A stretch of 64,000 nucleotides of DNA, taken from an endosymbiont of Escarpia spicata. GTDB lineage: Bacteria > Pseudomonadota > Gammaproteobacteria > Chromatiales > Chromatiaceae. Where the stretch lies: positions 62,001 through 126,000 of the forward strand of contig QFXE01000018.1 of the NCBI GenBank assembly GCA_003349915.1, in the 5' to 3' direction. Positions 26,183 to 35,755 of the stretch are shown here, one piece after another. The notes beneath the pieces are model-generated. The model was not told where the DNA came from. It worked only from the letters and a program-made list of their open reading frames with translations, and searched no databases. How positions within the stretch are numbered: position 1 is the first letter of the stretch; every line of letters starts with the position of its first letter. The position numbers and the translations under genes were made by a program.

Positions 26183-28315
26183 ATGAATAGACAAAAAGGG
26201 CTTTTGCTGCTGGTGATAATCGGGTTGGTCGGTGCGTTTTTTTTCTTCGACCTGACCCAATACTTTACCCTGGAGTACCTGCAGACACAGCGGGATGCAT
26301 TGATTGAGTGGCGACGGTCTGAGCCTCTGTTTGCAGCGGCGCTGTTTTTTGTTGTCTATGTTTTGGTAACCGCATTGTCACTGCCGGGGGCAACAGTGAT
26401 GACCCTGGCGGTTGGGGCGGTTTTCGGCCTGCTTTGGGGGCTGCTGCTGGTCTCCTTTGCCTCTACCATAGGGGCCACGTTGGCCTTTGTCATCGCACGG
26501 TTTCTGCTGCGGGACACGGTCCAGTCTCGTTTTGGTGATCGTTTGAAATCGATCAATGCAGGTATAGAGAAGGATGGTGCCTTCTATCTGTTCACCCTGC
26601 GTCTGGTTCCACTCTTTCCCTTCTTTGTCATCAACCTGGTGATGGGGTTGACGCCAATCAAAACCATAACCTTCTACTGGGTAAGTCAGGTCGGCATGCT
26701 TGCGGGCACGATTGTCTACGTCAATGCGGGTACCCAACTGGCCGGTCTCGACTCGCTATCGGGGATTCTGTCACCAGGTCTGATCGGCTCCTTTGTACTG
26801 CTTGGTTTTTTTCCACTGTTGGCGAAAAAGTTTGTCGCACTTGTCAAAGCGCGCCGTGCCATGGCCGGATGGAAACGTCCGGCAAAGTTCGATCGAAATC
26901 TTGTGGTGATCGGTGGTGGTTCAGCGGGTCTCGTCTCCGCTTATATTGCTGCTGCAGTAAAGTCGAAAGTGAGCCTGATCGAAAAACACAAGATGGGGGG
27001 GGACTGTCTGAATACCGGTTGTGTTCCTTCCAAGGCGCTGATCCGTTCGTCACGGATACTGGCCCAGTCCAGGCGTGCCCAAGAGTGGGGGTTCGATGCA
27101 ATCGACGTAAAATATGACTTTGCCCAAATCATGGAACGGGTGCAAAAAGTGGTCGGCGAGGTTGAGCCTCACGATTCTGTTGAACGCTATTCGGAACTGG
27201 GTGTCGACGTGATCCAGGGTGAGGCGAAGATTACCTCGCCCTATGTGGTGGAGGTGGATGGCCGTGAGATCACCACCCGGGGCATCGTTGTTGCCACCGG
27301 CGCGCGACCCTTTGTGCCGCCGATTCCGGGTCTCGATCAGATCGATTATCTGACTTCGGACAACTTGTGGCAGCTGAGGGAACTCCCACAGCGGTTGCTG
27401 GTGCTTGGTGGTGGTCCCATCGGTTGCGAACTCTCCCAGGCCTTTGCCCGCTTCAGCAGTCAGGTCACCATGGTGGAGATGGCGCCGCGACTGATGATTC
27501 GCGAGGATGAGGATGTGGCTGCGCTGGTCACTGAACGCTTTCTTGCGGAGGGGATCAATGTACTGGCCGGTCATCGTGCCACCGAATTCAAAGTTGTGGA
27601 TGGCGAGAAACGACTGCTTTGCGACCACGATGGAGAAACCGTCGAAGTCGCTTTCGATCAGGTTTTGGTTGCGGTGGGGCGTCGCCCCAATACCCAGGGT
27701 TTTGGTCTGGAAGCGTTGGATGTTCCCCTGAATCCGAACGGCACCATCGAGACGAACGAGTATCTGGAGACCCGTATCCCCACCATCTATGCCTGCGGTG
27801 ATGTGGCTGGTCCCTACCAGTTTACCCACACAGCGGGCCACCAGGCCTGGTATGTGGCCGTAAATTCCCTCTTCGGCAGCTTCAAAAAGTTCAAAGTCGA
27901 CTACTCGGTGATTCCCTTTGCCACCTTTACCGATCCCGAGGTGGGAAGGGTCGGTCTGAATGAGCAGGAGGCCAAACAGCAGGGCATCGACTATGAAGTC
28001 TCCCGCTTCGATCTCTCTGAGCTTGATCGGGCGATCGCCGAAGGAGAGGCCCATGGCATGGTTAAGGTACTCACAGTGCCGGGCAAGGACAAGATCCTCG
28101 GTGCCACCATCGTCGGCGAAAATGCGGGGGAGTTGATCGGCGAATTTACCGCCGCCATGCGCCATGGGTTTGGACTCAACAAGATTCTCGGCACCATCCA
28201 TATCTACCCGACCCTGTTCGAGGCCAACAAGTACGCTGCAGGGGTCTGGAAGAGGAATCATAAACCCGAAAATCTGCTGAACTGGGTCGAACGATTTCAC
28301 GCCTGGCGGCGGTGA
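26183..28315 (+). CDS. VTT (TVP38/TMEM64) membrane domain fused to FAD-dependent disulfide oxidoreductase
   Basis: 710 residues. Residues 1-230 form a DedA/TVP38-like membrane domain with about six hydrophobic segments and FALRLVPLFPF-like text (FTLRLVPLFPFFVINLVMG). From about residue 238 there is a class I pyridine nucleotide-disulfide oxidoreductase like mercuric reductase or lipoamide dehydrogenase: FAD loop VVIGGGSAG, redox-active Cys275/Cys280 in CLNTGCVPSK, NAD(P) loop LGGGPIGCELSQ, ACGDVAG, and a C-terminal dimer domain with HIYPTLFEA (no mercury-type Cys pair at the end). Such fusions are known, but their substrate is not established. Confidence 0.9.
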   Translation: MNRQKGLLLLVIIGLVGAFFFFDLTQYFTLEYLQTQRDALIEWRRSEPLFAAALFFVVYVLVTALSLPGATVMTLAVGAVFGLLWGLLLVSFASTIGATLAFVIARFLLRDTVQSRFGDRLKSINAGIEKDGAFYLFTLRLVPLFPFFVINLVMGLTPIKTITFYWVSQVGMLAGTIVYVNAGTQLAGLDSLSGILSPGLIGSFVLLGFFPLLAKKFVALVKARRAMAGWKRPAKFDRNLVVIGGGSAGLVSAYIAAAVKSKVSLIEKHKMGGDCLNTGCVPSKALIRSSRILAQSRRAQEWGFDAIDVKYDFAQIMERVQKVVGEVEPHDSVERYSELGVDVIQGEAKITSPYVVEVDGREITTRGIVVATGARPFVPPIPGLDQIDYLTSDNLWQLRELPQRLLVLGGGPIGCELSQAFARFSSQVTMVEMAPRLMIREDEDVAALVTERFLAEGINVLAGHRATEFKVVDGEKRLLCDHDGETVEVAFDQVLVAVGRRPNTQGFGLEALDVPLNPNGTIETNEYLETRIPTIYACGDVAGPYQFTHTAGHQAWYVAVNSLFGSFKKFKVDYSVIPFATFTDPEVGRVGLNEQEAKQQGIDYEVSRFDLSELDRAIAEGEAHGMVKVLTVPGKDKILGATIVGENAGELIGEFTAAMRHGFGLNKILGTIHIYPTLFEANKYAAGVWKRNHKPENLLNWVERFHAWRR

Positions 28316-28576
28316 ACCGGTAATAATGAGCAAAGTGGGAAGTGACACCTCTGCCCCTCCTTTTTTCTTGCATTCTCATTGAATGGAACTAAAGTGGTTA
28401 ATCAAGAATAAGAAGTCACAAATACAAGCAGGCAACAGAAGGAGAAAAAGAAAAGGAAATTCCATGTTGACCTTTCTATCGAACACAACCTTCGGTTCTA
28501 TTTCCACACCAGGTGCCGTCTCCTGCGGCTGCCCTCCTGCCTGGTCCCGAGTTCCCGCTCTTCTGGGAGAAGATTC

Positions 28577-29236
28577 ATGAAAAAAGGCACTCACTATTCA
28601 CTGCGTGGATTTGCCGCTGTGCTCGGCGCCATCACCTTCCTATCGCAAATATCCGGCTGTGCTACAGATGCACAAAGCATTGCGTTGGGTGCGGCGGTGG
28701 TGACCGCTTATGCTGGGCGGACACCGAGTAACGAGATTGAGCAGACCTACTATCTCGGTGTCTTCGATCCGCAGGACCAGATTCCACCCACCGTCTACCG
28801 GGTACGGGTGCATGGTCAGGCCAGCGCACTCAGTGGGGTAAAATTCGCCTCGGGTTGGGTACCGGCGCAGGTGATGGACGCCCTGGGCAGCACCACAGCA
28901 TTCCAGAAAGAAAGCGACAGGGTCACAATCGAAAAATCGGACGAAACCTTCAGCAGCTTTGAAACCGGCAGACGGCTGATGCTCTTCGGCCCTGAGGGAT
29001 TCCGTGAAGCCCCGGCCAACCACCGGCTGGTAATTGCCATGGGTTCTTCACCCGAGATATTTTTCAATGCCATGAATGAATCCCTCGGCGTACTGGCCCA
29101 GGTCACTCAGAGTCAGGGCAGCAATGAGTTGAGTAACCTGCTCTTTGAGGCGTTGATCACCACCCGCAGTCAGCGTGAGCAGGTGGATGATCTGATCGCC
29201 GACGCCAAGCAGGACATGCCGGAGGCCGCCAAATGA
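28577..29236 (+). CDS. Putative lipoprotein of unknown function
   Basis: 219 residues with a signal ending in SQISGC|AT, a likely lipobox. The mature protein has no family I recognise; it includes a YYLGVFDPQDQIPPTVYRVR segment and ends in a charged helix. The ATG follows GGGAGAAG. Its stop overlaps the start of the next gene by 4 bp (ATGA), so the two are almost certainly one operon. Confidence 0.7.
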   Translation: MKKGTHYSLRGFAAVLGAITFLSQISGCATDAQSIALGAAVVTAYAGRTPSNEIEQTYYLGVFDPQDQIPPTVYRVRVHGQASALSGVKFASGWVPAQVMDALGSTTAFQKESDRVTIEKSDETFSSFETGRRLMLFGPEGFREAPANHRLVIAMGSSPEIFFNAMNESLGVLAQVTQSQGSNELSNLLFEALITTRSQREQVDDLIADAKQDMPEAAK

Positions 29237-31671
29237 ACGGTCGCAAAGGAATACTCGCAATCCTGCTGCTTATACTCCTGCTGACTGCCGGTTGTGCCAC
29301 CATGCGCGTGGATGTGGATGTCTACAAAGGTCCCATGTCCAACCACGAGGATGTACAGATCGAACAGATGGCAGTGATGGCGATTGGGGCCAAGCCGGTG
29401 CTGTTAAAGCTGCGGGATCAGTTTCTTGTTGTCGATGAGAGGTGTGTGCGGCCAGGCAGTGGTAACTGGGACAAACTAAATAGCAAAGCAGAAGCGCGAA
29501 GGATCAATGCCATTCTCTGTCTCTATGAAAACCGGGCTGAGTCTCTGATGGGTAGATATCTTTCCCAGGCTGAGCGGCTTCTGGAACGGCTCGAAAATAC
29601 TGATCCTGATAAAGACCGGCAAGCATATAAACGGCTGATGTCTGAAATGCTCTCATTGGCATTGAAGGTGATCGTCGAGGTCAACCAGCCCAGGTTCAAT
29701 AAGTTAGTAGATCAGCATGAGGTCACCAGACTTGCAACAGATGTGGTTGTCTCGATCGTCAAGGTAGGGGAGTTAGAAAAGGAGTTGAAAGCCGCGAAAA
29801 GGAAATCCGGTCATCAAAAGCAACTATTTGCCCTTACTGAGCAGCTTGAGAATGCACCGGGGTTTTTCAGTAAAAAAGAGGTATTACGCGTATGGCTTGA
29901 GGGAAATCCCTTCGATACAGTGAGGATGATTCGTGACGTACAACGCAGGAAGAAAATTGACGCTCTGGTTCTGATGAACCCAGATGGACGACCTTTGATT
30001 CCGATGATGAAACGGCGTCTGGCGCAGCTCGCTACGACCGTCTCAGGTCTCGATTTTGAAAAAGGCCGACTTGATGATGGGCTGGAAACCCTGGTTGAAA
30101 ATTATCTCGATTCAAGAGACGGGAACTTACAGGGTGATATAAGGGACGGAGAAGCTTGCATCGGTGTGGCCTGTGAAGAAAAGCGGCAGCGGCGACGGCT
30201 GCGGGATGCACTGATAAGATTTGCTGAAAAAATACTGGTCATTGCCAACCATCGGGAGCTTTTTGAGAAGTCGGAACGCCTGGATCGCTACACACTGGTG
30301 CTGCAGGCCATCGGTAACTCCATCCTGAATCAGGCTGACGAACTTACTCATGCCAAGAGCCACCAGCGCCAGCTTGAACATCAGCAGGTGTCTGAACACC
30401 AGGCGCTGGAACAGGCTGCCAAGGCTGTTAATGATTATGCAGCTCCTGCCAGGGCGGGGAAGAACCAGCGCGAGGTCCTGGACGATCTGATTGCCTTCCT
30501 GCGCTACGATCTGGTGCTTGCGACTCGTGATGGTGGTGATGCCGGTCGAGCAGGGCAGATCGAAAAGGCGCTCAAGTTGGCGCTGGAGCATCGGGCCTCC
30601 ATGATCCATATCCGACCCCCATCGGCCTATCTACGTTCCAGCTTTGCCGCCACTGGCCTGCAAGACGAATCACGTATCCGCTGGAAAAACATGCTCGATG
30701 AAAGAGGCTTTAAAGCTTCTCTCCCCTTTGGTTGGGGTGAAAGGTTGGTAAATAAAGACGATAAATACCGGATACCGATTCTCGAAAGTATCGACAAGCA
30801 GTACTGGCAGAACATCAACCGTGTTCGGGTCAGTGGTGGCGGCAACACCAACTACGCCATTGCAAAGGACGATATCGGCAACTGGTATGTCAAATCGTTC
30901 TCTGCTGATCCAACGCCGGTTATCCGGGGTGCCCAGCGTATGGCCCTGTTTGCAGCAGGCGGCGGCTCTGTCAATCTGCTGAGTCGGCTCGATCGTCAGC
31001 AGGCATTGCAGAAGCAGATAGATAAAAAACTGGCAAATGGAGAGGATGTTACCGCCGATCTTAAAACCCAGAGAGAGTTTGAAGCAGAGGAGCCTGCAGG
31101 CGGCAGCCCGGCGCTTCAGCGGGTGTTCGAGCGCAACAGGGAGGCCTATATTGCGGCAACTCAAGAGGAGTTTAACGATCTGCGTGTGAAAGTCGGGCAG
31201 GGTGCCGCTTCGCTCGATAAGGCACTCTCGGCAGCCTGGAAGGCTGAAATCTCCTTTACCGGGGATGTCGATGGTTCCCGGAAGGTTGATTTTGTGAAGA
31301 AACTCAACGAGAAACTGGCTGCTTCCAATAGCTTCCTTGTCAATGCGCGCCAGGCTCTCCATCTTTCGGATGATGGCAGTAAGAGTGCTGAAAAGGATAA
31401 ACAAGTCACTGATGCACAGAGAGAAAAGGGGATTGTTGTCGCGCTCAAGCAACTCAGGCGCATGCACAATGCCCTCTATGCCAAAGTCGGGGCTATCGAT
31501 CTGATTGCCGCTGGGCCCGCACACGCCGAAGCTGTCAACAACCGTACCCAAGCGGCGCTGGATGTCTCCAGAATCATTCTCGGAGAGGTGTTGGCAGCTG
31601 CTGAAAAACGCCGGGGCAACCTGAAACACTACGAGGATGCGGTGCTCATCATCGGCGATGCCAGCGAATAG
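29233..31671 (+). CDS. Large putative lipoprotein of unknown function
   Basis: 812 residues with a lipoprotein signal (LLLTAGC|AT) followed by MRVDVDVYKGPMSNHEDVQ. Mostly alpha-helical by composition, rich in Lys/Glu/Gln/Arg, with probable coiled coil (for example HQRQLEHQQVSEHQALEQ near residue 375). A single Cys pair, CIGVAC, lies near residue 312. No catalytic motif seen. Being coupled to the preceding lipoprotein gene suggests the two form a cell-envelope complex. Confidence 0.7.
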   Translation: MNGRKGILAILLLILLLTAGCATMRVDVDVYKGPMSNHEDVQIEQMAVMAIGAKPVLLKLRDQFLVVDERCVRPGSGNWDKLNSKAEARRINAILCLYENRAESLMGRYLSQAERLLERLENTDPDKDRQAYKRLMSEMLSLALKVIVEVNQPRFNKLVDQHEVTRLATDVVVSIVKVGELEKELKAAKRKSGHQKQLFALTEQLENAPGFFSKKEVLRVWLEGNPFDTVRMIRDVQRRKKIDALVLMNPDGRPLIPMMKRRLAQLATTVSGLDFEKGRLDDGLETLVENYLDSRDGNLQGDIRDGEACIGVACEEKRQRRRLRDALIRFAEKILVIANHRELFEKSERLDRYTLVLQAIGNSILNQADELTHAKSHQRQLEHQQVSEHQALEQAAKAVNDYAAPARAGKNQREVLDDLIAFLRYDLVLATRDGGDAGRAGQIEKALKLALEHRASMIHIRPPSAYLRSSFAATGLQDESRIRWKNMLDERGFKASLPFGWGERLVNKDDKYRIPILESIDKQYWQNINRVRVSGGGNTNYAIAKDDIGNWYVKSFSADPTPVIRGAQRMALFAAGGGSVNLLSRLDRQQALQKQIDKKLANGEDVTADLKTQREFEAEEPAGGSPALQRVFERNREAYIAATQEEFNDLRVKVGQGAASLDKALSAAWKAEISFTGDVDGSRKVDFVKKLNEKLAASNSFLVNARQALHLSDDGSKSAEKDKQVTDAQREKGIVVALKQLRRMHNALYAKVGAIDLIAAGPAHAEAVNNRTQAALDVSRIILGEVLAAAEKRRGNLKHYEDAVLIIGDASE

Positions 31672-31839
31672 CGGTTGAGAGAGAGCCTGCATACGCCGGA
31701 TTTGGCGTAGACGGCAACTCGTTACGGGTATCTGAAGCCGGCTACAGGTGACGCACCGCCACTTCCAGTATTAGTAATCTATGTTATTCTTCATGAATAC
31801 GACCCGAATCATTACACGTGCTTCTTCAGGGTGATTTTC

Positions 31840-32538
31840 ATGCTGTCACATCGGCCCCTTTTCTTTTTGTTGCTTTTTCTGCCATTTATACTCAACGCTG
31901 CCGGGACGGCTTGGGAAGGTGGATTGGTTGACGGCAGTCGCATAACTATCGATCCAATTACCAACAAGGCTACCCGCTCATCAGAGGGTGTGAGTTCCCA
32001 ATTGTGGGATGGCGTGCATCGGCTCGACAACGGTGCTGTGATTATCGTGAGGGATGGTGTCGTGGTGAGGGATGCGATACTGCTGGAGTCCCAACAGCAG
32101 CAGATGGAGGAGGAGAGGGAGGCATGTACGCTGTTGGTTCGAAAGGTCTGCGGCCAGCATGATGAGTGTCGTGGCCATCCTGCCTGTAATCCTGCCCGGC
32201 AGTTGTTGGCGCTGGAGCAGGAGGAGGCGCAGCAGCAATGGGACAGACGCGCCCGTGAAAGTTCACGTCTTTGTCTCGACGCGCTGACACAAAACGATTA
32301 TTTTCAGACTTGCACCAAGCGCCCCACAGGCACACCGAGCACATCTTGCGAAGTGCTGCGCCAAAAGGTGTGCGGAACGCGGCTGCAGTGTGCCGGTACT
32401 CAGGCCTGTGATCTTGCCAATCAATTATTGCTGATGGAGATGGATGAACAGGTGTTGTCTCCAGACATCTTCACCCAAACCGGTGCGCAATGCCGGGAAG
32501 GACTGGGAAATCCCGATCTGTTCAGTCGTTGCGAGTAG
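31840..32538 (+). CDS. Secreted protein with two Cys-rich repeats
   Basis: 232 residues with a Sec signal (to about residue 20). After a short beta-rich region come two tandem repeats whose cysteines fall at 96, 104, 110, 116, 145, 158 and at 170, 178, 184, 190, 218, 231: nearly identical spacing (8-6-6-29-13 and 8-6-6-28-13). Each repeat has a KVCG box, an ACxxAxQLL helix and a final FxxC. Three disulfides per repeat are likely. Function unknown. The ATG at 31840 is chosen over an in-frame GTG at 31831. The TAG stop coincides with the left end of a MITE-like repeat. Confidence 0.72.
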   Translation: MLSHRPLFFLLLFLPFILNAAGTAWEGGLVDGSRITIDPITNKATRSSEGVSSQLWDGVHRLDNGAVIIVRDGVVVRDAILLESQQQQMEEEREACTLLVRKVCGQHDECRGHPACNPARQLLALEQEEAQQQWDRRARESSRLCLDALTQNDYFQTCTKRPTGTPSTSCEVLRQKVCGTRLQCAGTQACDLANQLLLMEMDEQVLSPDIFTQTGAQCREGLGNPDLFSRCE

Positions 32539-32640
32539 TGCTCCTTCAACGTGATAATCACGGATTCAGCCAGGATGTAGGGTGCGCTGTGCGCACCATG
32601 ATTACGGCTTGCTTTGGTGCGCATGGCGCACCCTACACAC
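32536..32640. repeat. MITE-like palindromic repeat, copy 1 (right end diverged)
   Basis: Begins TAGTGCTCCTTCAA and continues nearly identically to the full copy at 44457-44584 for about 70 bp, through the GTAGGGTGCGC...GCGCACCCTAC palindromic core. The right terminal repeat (TTGAAGGACCACTAG in the full copy) is not found here, so this copy looks decayed at that end. Confidence 0.7.
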
Positions 32641-32668
32641 TTTAGATCATCATGAAAATTGACGAATT

Positions 32669-35600
32669 TTAGTGCGTCTGCTCCGGTGGTGGTTTTTTAT
32701 GCATCTGATGCCGTAGCCGTTCTAAACCATTTTCCACCAGTGAATAAACTGCAGGCACGACGATCAGGGTCAACAGTGTTGAACTGACCATGCCGCCAAT
32801 GACAGCCACAGCAAGTGGTGCATTGGTATCTGCGCCGGCACCTATGCCCATAGCTGCCGGGATCATGGAAAGAATAACTGTCAGCGATGTCATCAGTACA
32901 GGTCTCAGTCTTAGGGGCAGGCTTTCCAGTAAGGCCTCGTTGATTGGCTTGCCCTCTGCCCGCATCTGATTGGTCAGGTCGATGAGCAGTATAGAGTTTT
33001 TTGCCACCAGACCGACCAGTAGTACCAAACCGATCATGGAATAGATGTTCAGTGAATGCCCGGCTAGCCAGAGTCCAAAGATGCCACCAATAATGGCAAG
33101 GGGTTGAGCTACCATGACAATCAGAGGCTGTATGAATGAGTTAAACTGGCTGGCTAGTGTCATGTAAACCAGGATCAATCCTGTGGCAAAAGCAAATGTG
33201 ATATAGCCAACCGTTTTACTGAATTCCTTGGCGCGACCAATAAGTTCTACCTGATAGCCCGTGGGTAGTAGCTTTTTTGCTTCATCCAATACAATGACTG
33301 AAGCATCTCCCTCCGGTATCGTGGGTGTGGCAAAGAAAGTAGCCGCATATTGCAAATTGTATCGACCTATGGTGGCAGGACCCAGTCCAGATTCAAATTG
33401 TGCCACGCTATCCAGCCTGACCAGCTGGCCTGACGAGTTACGCATATAGATATGTTGCAGTTCACCCGTATAGGTCATGGTGCCGGGATCAGTCTTGAGG
33501 CGGATGTCGTAACGCTCACCATCGCCTGGTTCGTCATTGTATTTGGCAACGTCCAGGCCACCGACCAGTACTCGTAGTGCACTGCCGACGGTTTGGGCAT
33601 CCAGTCCCGCATCTCTGGTTTTTTCACGATCAGGAACGAGTTTGAGTTCAGGCATCTCCAGTTGCAGATCCGTGTCCAGCGGTCCAATGACCGGGATTTG
33701 CTGTAACCTGTTGGTTAATGTCGTTGATAGCGCAGCTACCTTTTCAAGGTTTGGCCCCTTGAGCACAAACTGGAGTGGCTCACCGCGTTGCCCACCAACT
33801 ATAGGGACTGGAGCAGCAAAAGCTTTAACGCCCGGTATTTTGGCAAGGTCTAGCCGCACCTTTTCAATGATTTTGGTCTGATGTAATTTCCGCTGTTCCC
33901 TGGGTATCAGACTGACATAGATTTCACCCTGATTGACTTGGCCTCTGTCACCGGTGCCAATGGTGCTGAACAGGCCGTAAATTTCATCATATTGTTTCAG
34001 AATGTTCTCGACACGGTGAAGTCGATCACGGGTATATTCAATACTGGATCCCAGGGGAGTCTTTAAAGAGACGATAAAGCGAGCCTGATCTTCTTCCGGC
34101 ATAAACCCCTTGCCTAACTGTCCCATGAACCATCCGCTTGCATAAACGGTCGAGGCCGCCAGCACTATAACCAGCAGGCGTTGGTGGACTGCAAAACCGA
34201 GTACTGCTTTGTACAAGCGTTCCATGCCTTGAAATATGGATTCCAGTACACGGTAGATCAAACCATGGCTCGTTTTGACACGCAGGTATTTAGCGCACAA
34301 CATGGGCGTGAGCGTAACCGAGACAAACAGGGAAACCATGACGCCAAAAACCACGACCACCGCAAAAGAACCGATAAATCGACCAATGATTCCTTCCATG
34401 AATACCACCGCGCCGAATAGGGAAACCAGGGTAAAAGTGGCGGCCAGTATGGCAAACATGACCTGACTGGTGCCTTGAATCGCATGCACCTCTGGTGCGG
34501 TATCAGGATCTTTCGTCATATGCCGGAAGATGTTTTCCAAAACTACAATGGCATCATCAACCACTACCCCGATGAGTAGGAGCAGTCCCAACATGGTCAT
34601 GGTATTGAAGGTGTAGCCTGCGAAGTAAATGGCAGCAACAGCACCCAGTAGTGATACAGGAATAGCCGTGGCTACGATCAGGGTGGAGCGCATACTCTTT
34701 AGAAATAACCAGACCACCAGTGCCGCCAGCAGAGTACCTTCGAAAAGATGCGTCTTTAACCCTTCAACGATAGCCGTTATCAGGTCAGCATCATCCACGA
34801 CTATTTCCAGTTTCATGCCAGGCGGGAGTTGTGGCTGGATCTCGCTATCCAATCGGCGTTTAACTTCTTCGATGATTGCTACCGTATTGGCACCGGATAT
34901 TTTGATCAGTCCCAGTCCAACAGCAGGCGTACCGTTATAGCTGGCAAATCGTCTGAAATCCTCCAGCCCATCTTTGATATCAGCAACCTCATGCAGATAA
35001 ACCGGCAAATGATCACGATAGCTGACGATGAGATTTTCCAGCGCATGCAGGTCGTGGTATTCAAGATCCAGTTTGAGTTGTTGTTCACGATCCGAGCTGA
35101 CCACGAAACCGCCAGGCAACTTGATGTGTTCACGTTGAAACGCGCCAATCACATCATCCACTGCGATACCAAGTCCGGCCATGCGATGGATATCCAGATT
35201 GATCCGAATGGTGCGTTGACGCTCTCCGGCAATCAACACGTTACCTACGCCACTCACTGTTTCCAGGCGTTTCTTGATGATGTTTTTTGCATAGAGATTC
35301 AGCTGTTGCAGGGTGCGATCTCCCTGCAATGAGAGCCACATGACAGGGGTTCCACCAACTTCCACCTTTTTGACGATGGGTGTTTCAGTATCATTGGGCA
35401 ACAGGCGTATTACCTCATTGATTTTTGCCTGCATCTCGTTAAATGCTGTATCAATGTCTTTTGACAGATCGAACTGAACAACTACTACGGATACCCCTGC
35501 CAATGATGAGGATTGAATGGTTTCGATACCTGAAATGCTGTTTACTGCGGATTCGATGATATTGGTCACAGATGCATCGATAATAGAGGGATCTCCGCCT

Positions 35601-35755
35601 GGCAATACCGTTGATACAGAGAGCATGGGAAATTCTATTTCTGGCAGTTGGTCAACGCCTATACGGTTATAACTGATCACGCCAAAGAGGATTAGTACCA
35701 GGCTGAGCATATAGGTCAGCACATGGTTCTTTATGGAGAAAGCAGGCAGGTTCAT
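32669..35755 (-). CDS. RND efflux transporter permease (HAE1 family)
   Basis: 1028-residue inner-membrane proton/drug antiporter of the AcrB/MexB/VexF type. It shows the RND hallmarks: an N-terminal membrane segment, GGDPSIIDASVTNIIES, the VVVDDAIVVLENIFRH helix with paired Asp of the proton relay, two large periplasmic loops, and MTSLTVILSMIPAAMGIGAG near the C-terminus. It overlaps the upstream adaptor gene by 4 bp. No outer-membrane channel gene is in the operon, so it must share one encoded elsewhere. Substrate unknown. Confidence 0.94.
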   Translation of the reverse strand: MNLPAFSIKNHVLTYMLSLVLILFGVISYNRIGVDQLPEIEFPMLSVSTVLPGGDPSIIDASVTNIIESAVNSISGIETIQSSSLAGVSVVVVQFDLSKDIDTAFNEMQAKINEVIRLLPNDTETPIVKKVEVGGTPVMWLSLQGDRTLQQLNLYAKNIIKKRLETVSGVGNVLIAGERQRTIRINLDIHRMAGLGIAVDDVIGAFQREHIKLPGGFVVSSDREQQLKLDLEYHDLHALENLIVSYRDHLPVYLHEVADIKDGLEDFRRFASYNGTPAVGLGLIKISGANTVAIIEEVKRRLDSEIQPQLPPGMKLEIVVDDADLITAIVEGLKTHLFEGTLLAALVVWLFLKSMRSTLIVATAIPVSLLGAVAAIYFAGYTFNTMTMLGLLLLIGVVVDDAIVVLENIFRHMTKDPDTAPEVHAIQGTSQVMFAILAATFTLVSLFGAVVFMEGIIGRFIGSFAVVVVFGVMVSLFVSVTLTPMLCAKYLRVKTSHGLIYRVLESIFQGMERLYKAVLGFAVHQRLLVIVLAASTVYASGWFMGQLGKGFMPEEDQARFIVSLKTPLGSSIEYTRDRLHRVENILKQYDEIYGLFSTIGTGDRGQVNQGEIYVSLIPREQRKLHQTKIIEKVRLDLAKIPGVKAFAAPVPIVGGQRGEPLQFVLKGPNLEKVAALSTTLTNRLQQIPVIGPLDTDLQLEMPELKLVPDREKTRDAGLDAQTVGSALRVLVGGLDVAKYNDEPGDGERYDIRLKTDPGTMTYTGELQHIYMRNSSGQLVRLDSVAQFESGLGPATIGRYNLQYAATFFATPTIPEGDASVIVLDEAKKLLPTGYQVELIGRAKEFSKTVGYITFAFATGLILVYMTLASQFNSFIQPLIVMVAQPLAIIGGIFGLWLAGHSLNIYSMIGLVLLVGLVAKNSILLIDLTNQMRAEGKPINEALLESLPLRLRPVLMTSLTVILSMIPAAMGIGAGADTNAPLAVAVIGGMVSSTLLTLIVVPAVYSLVENGLERLRHQMHKKPPPEQTH

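Noticed and set aside
27050-28348. Minus-strand open frame of 432 codons
   Set aside because: Antisense shadow of the flavoprotein part of the VTT fusion; no ribosome site and His/Gly-rich low-complexity composition typical of shadows.
28383-28580. 65-codon plus-strand frame before the lipoprotein pair
   Set aside because: Basic, low-complexity start, no ribosome site, and its end overlaps the start of the better-supported gene at 28577.
30670-31692. Minus-strand open frame of 340 codons
   Set aside because: Antisense to the 812-residue lipoprotein gene, whose signal peptide and coupling to its neighbour support the plus strand.
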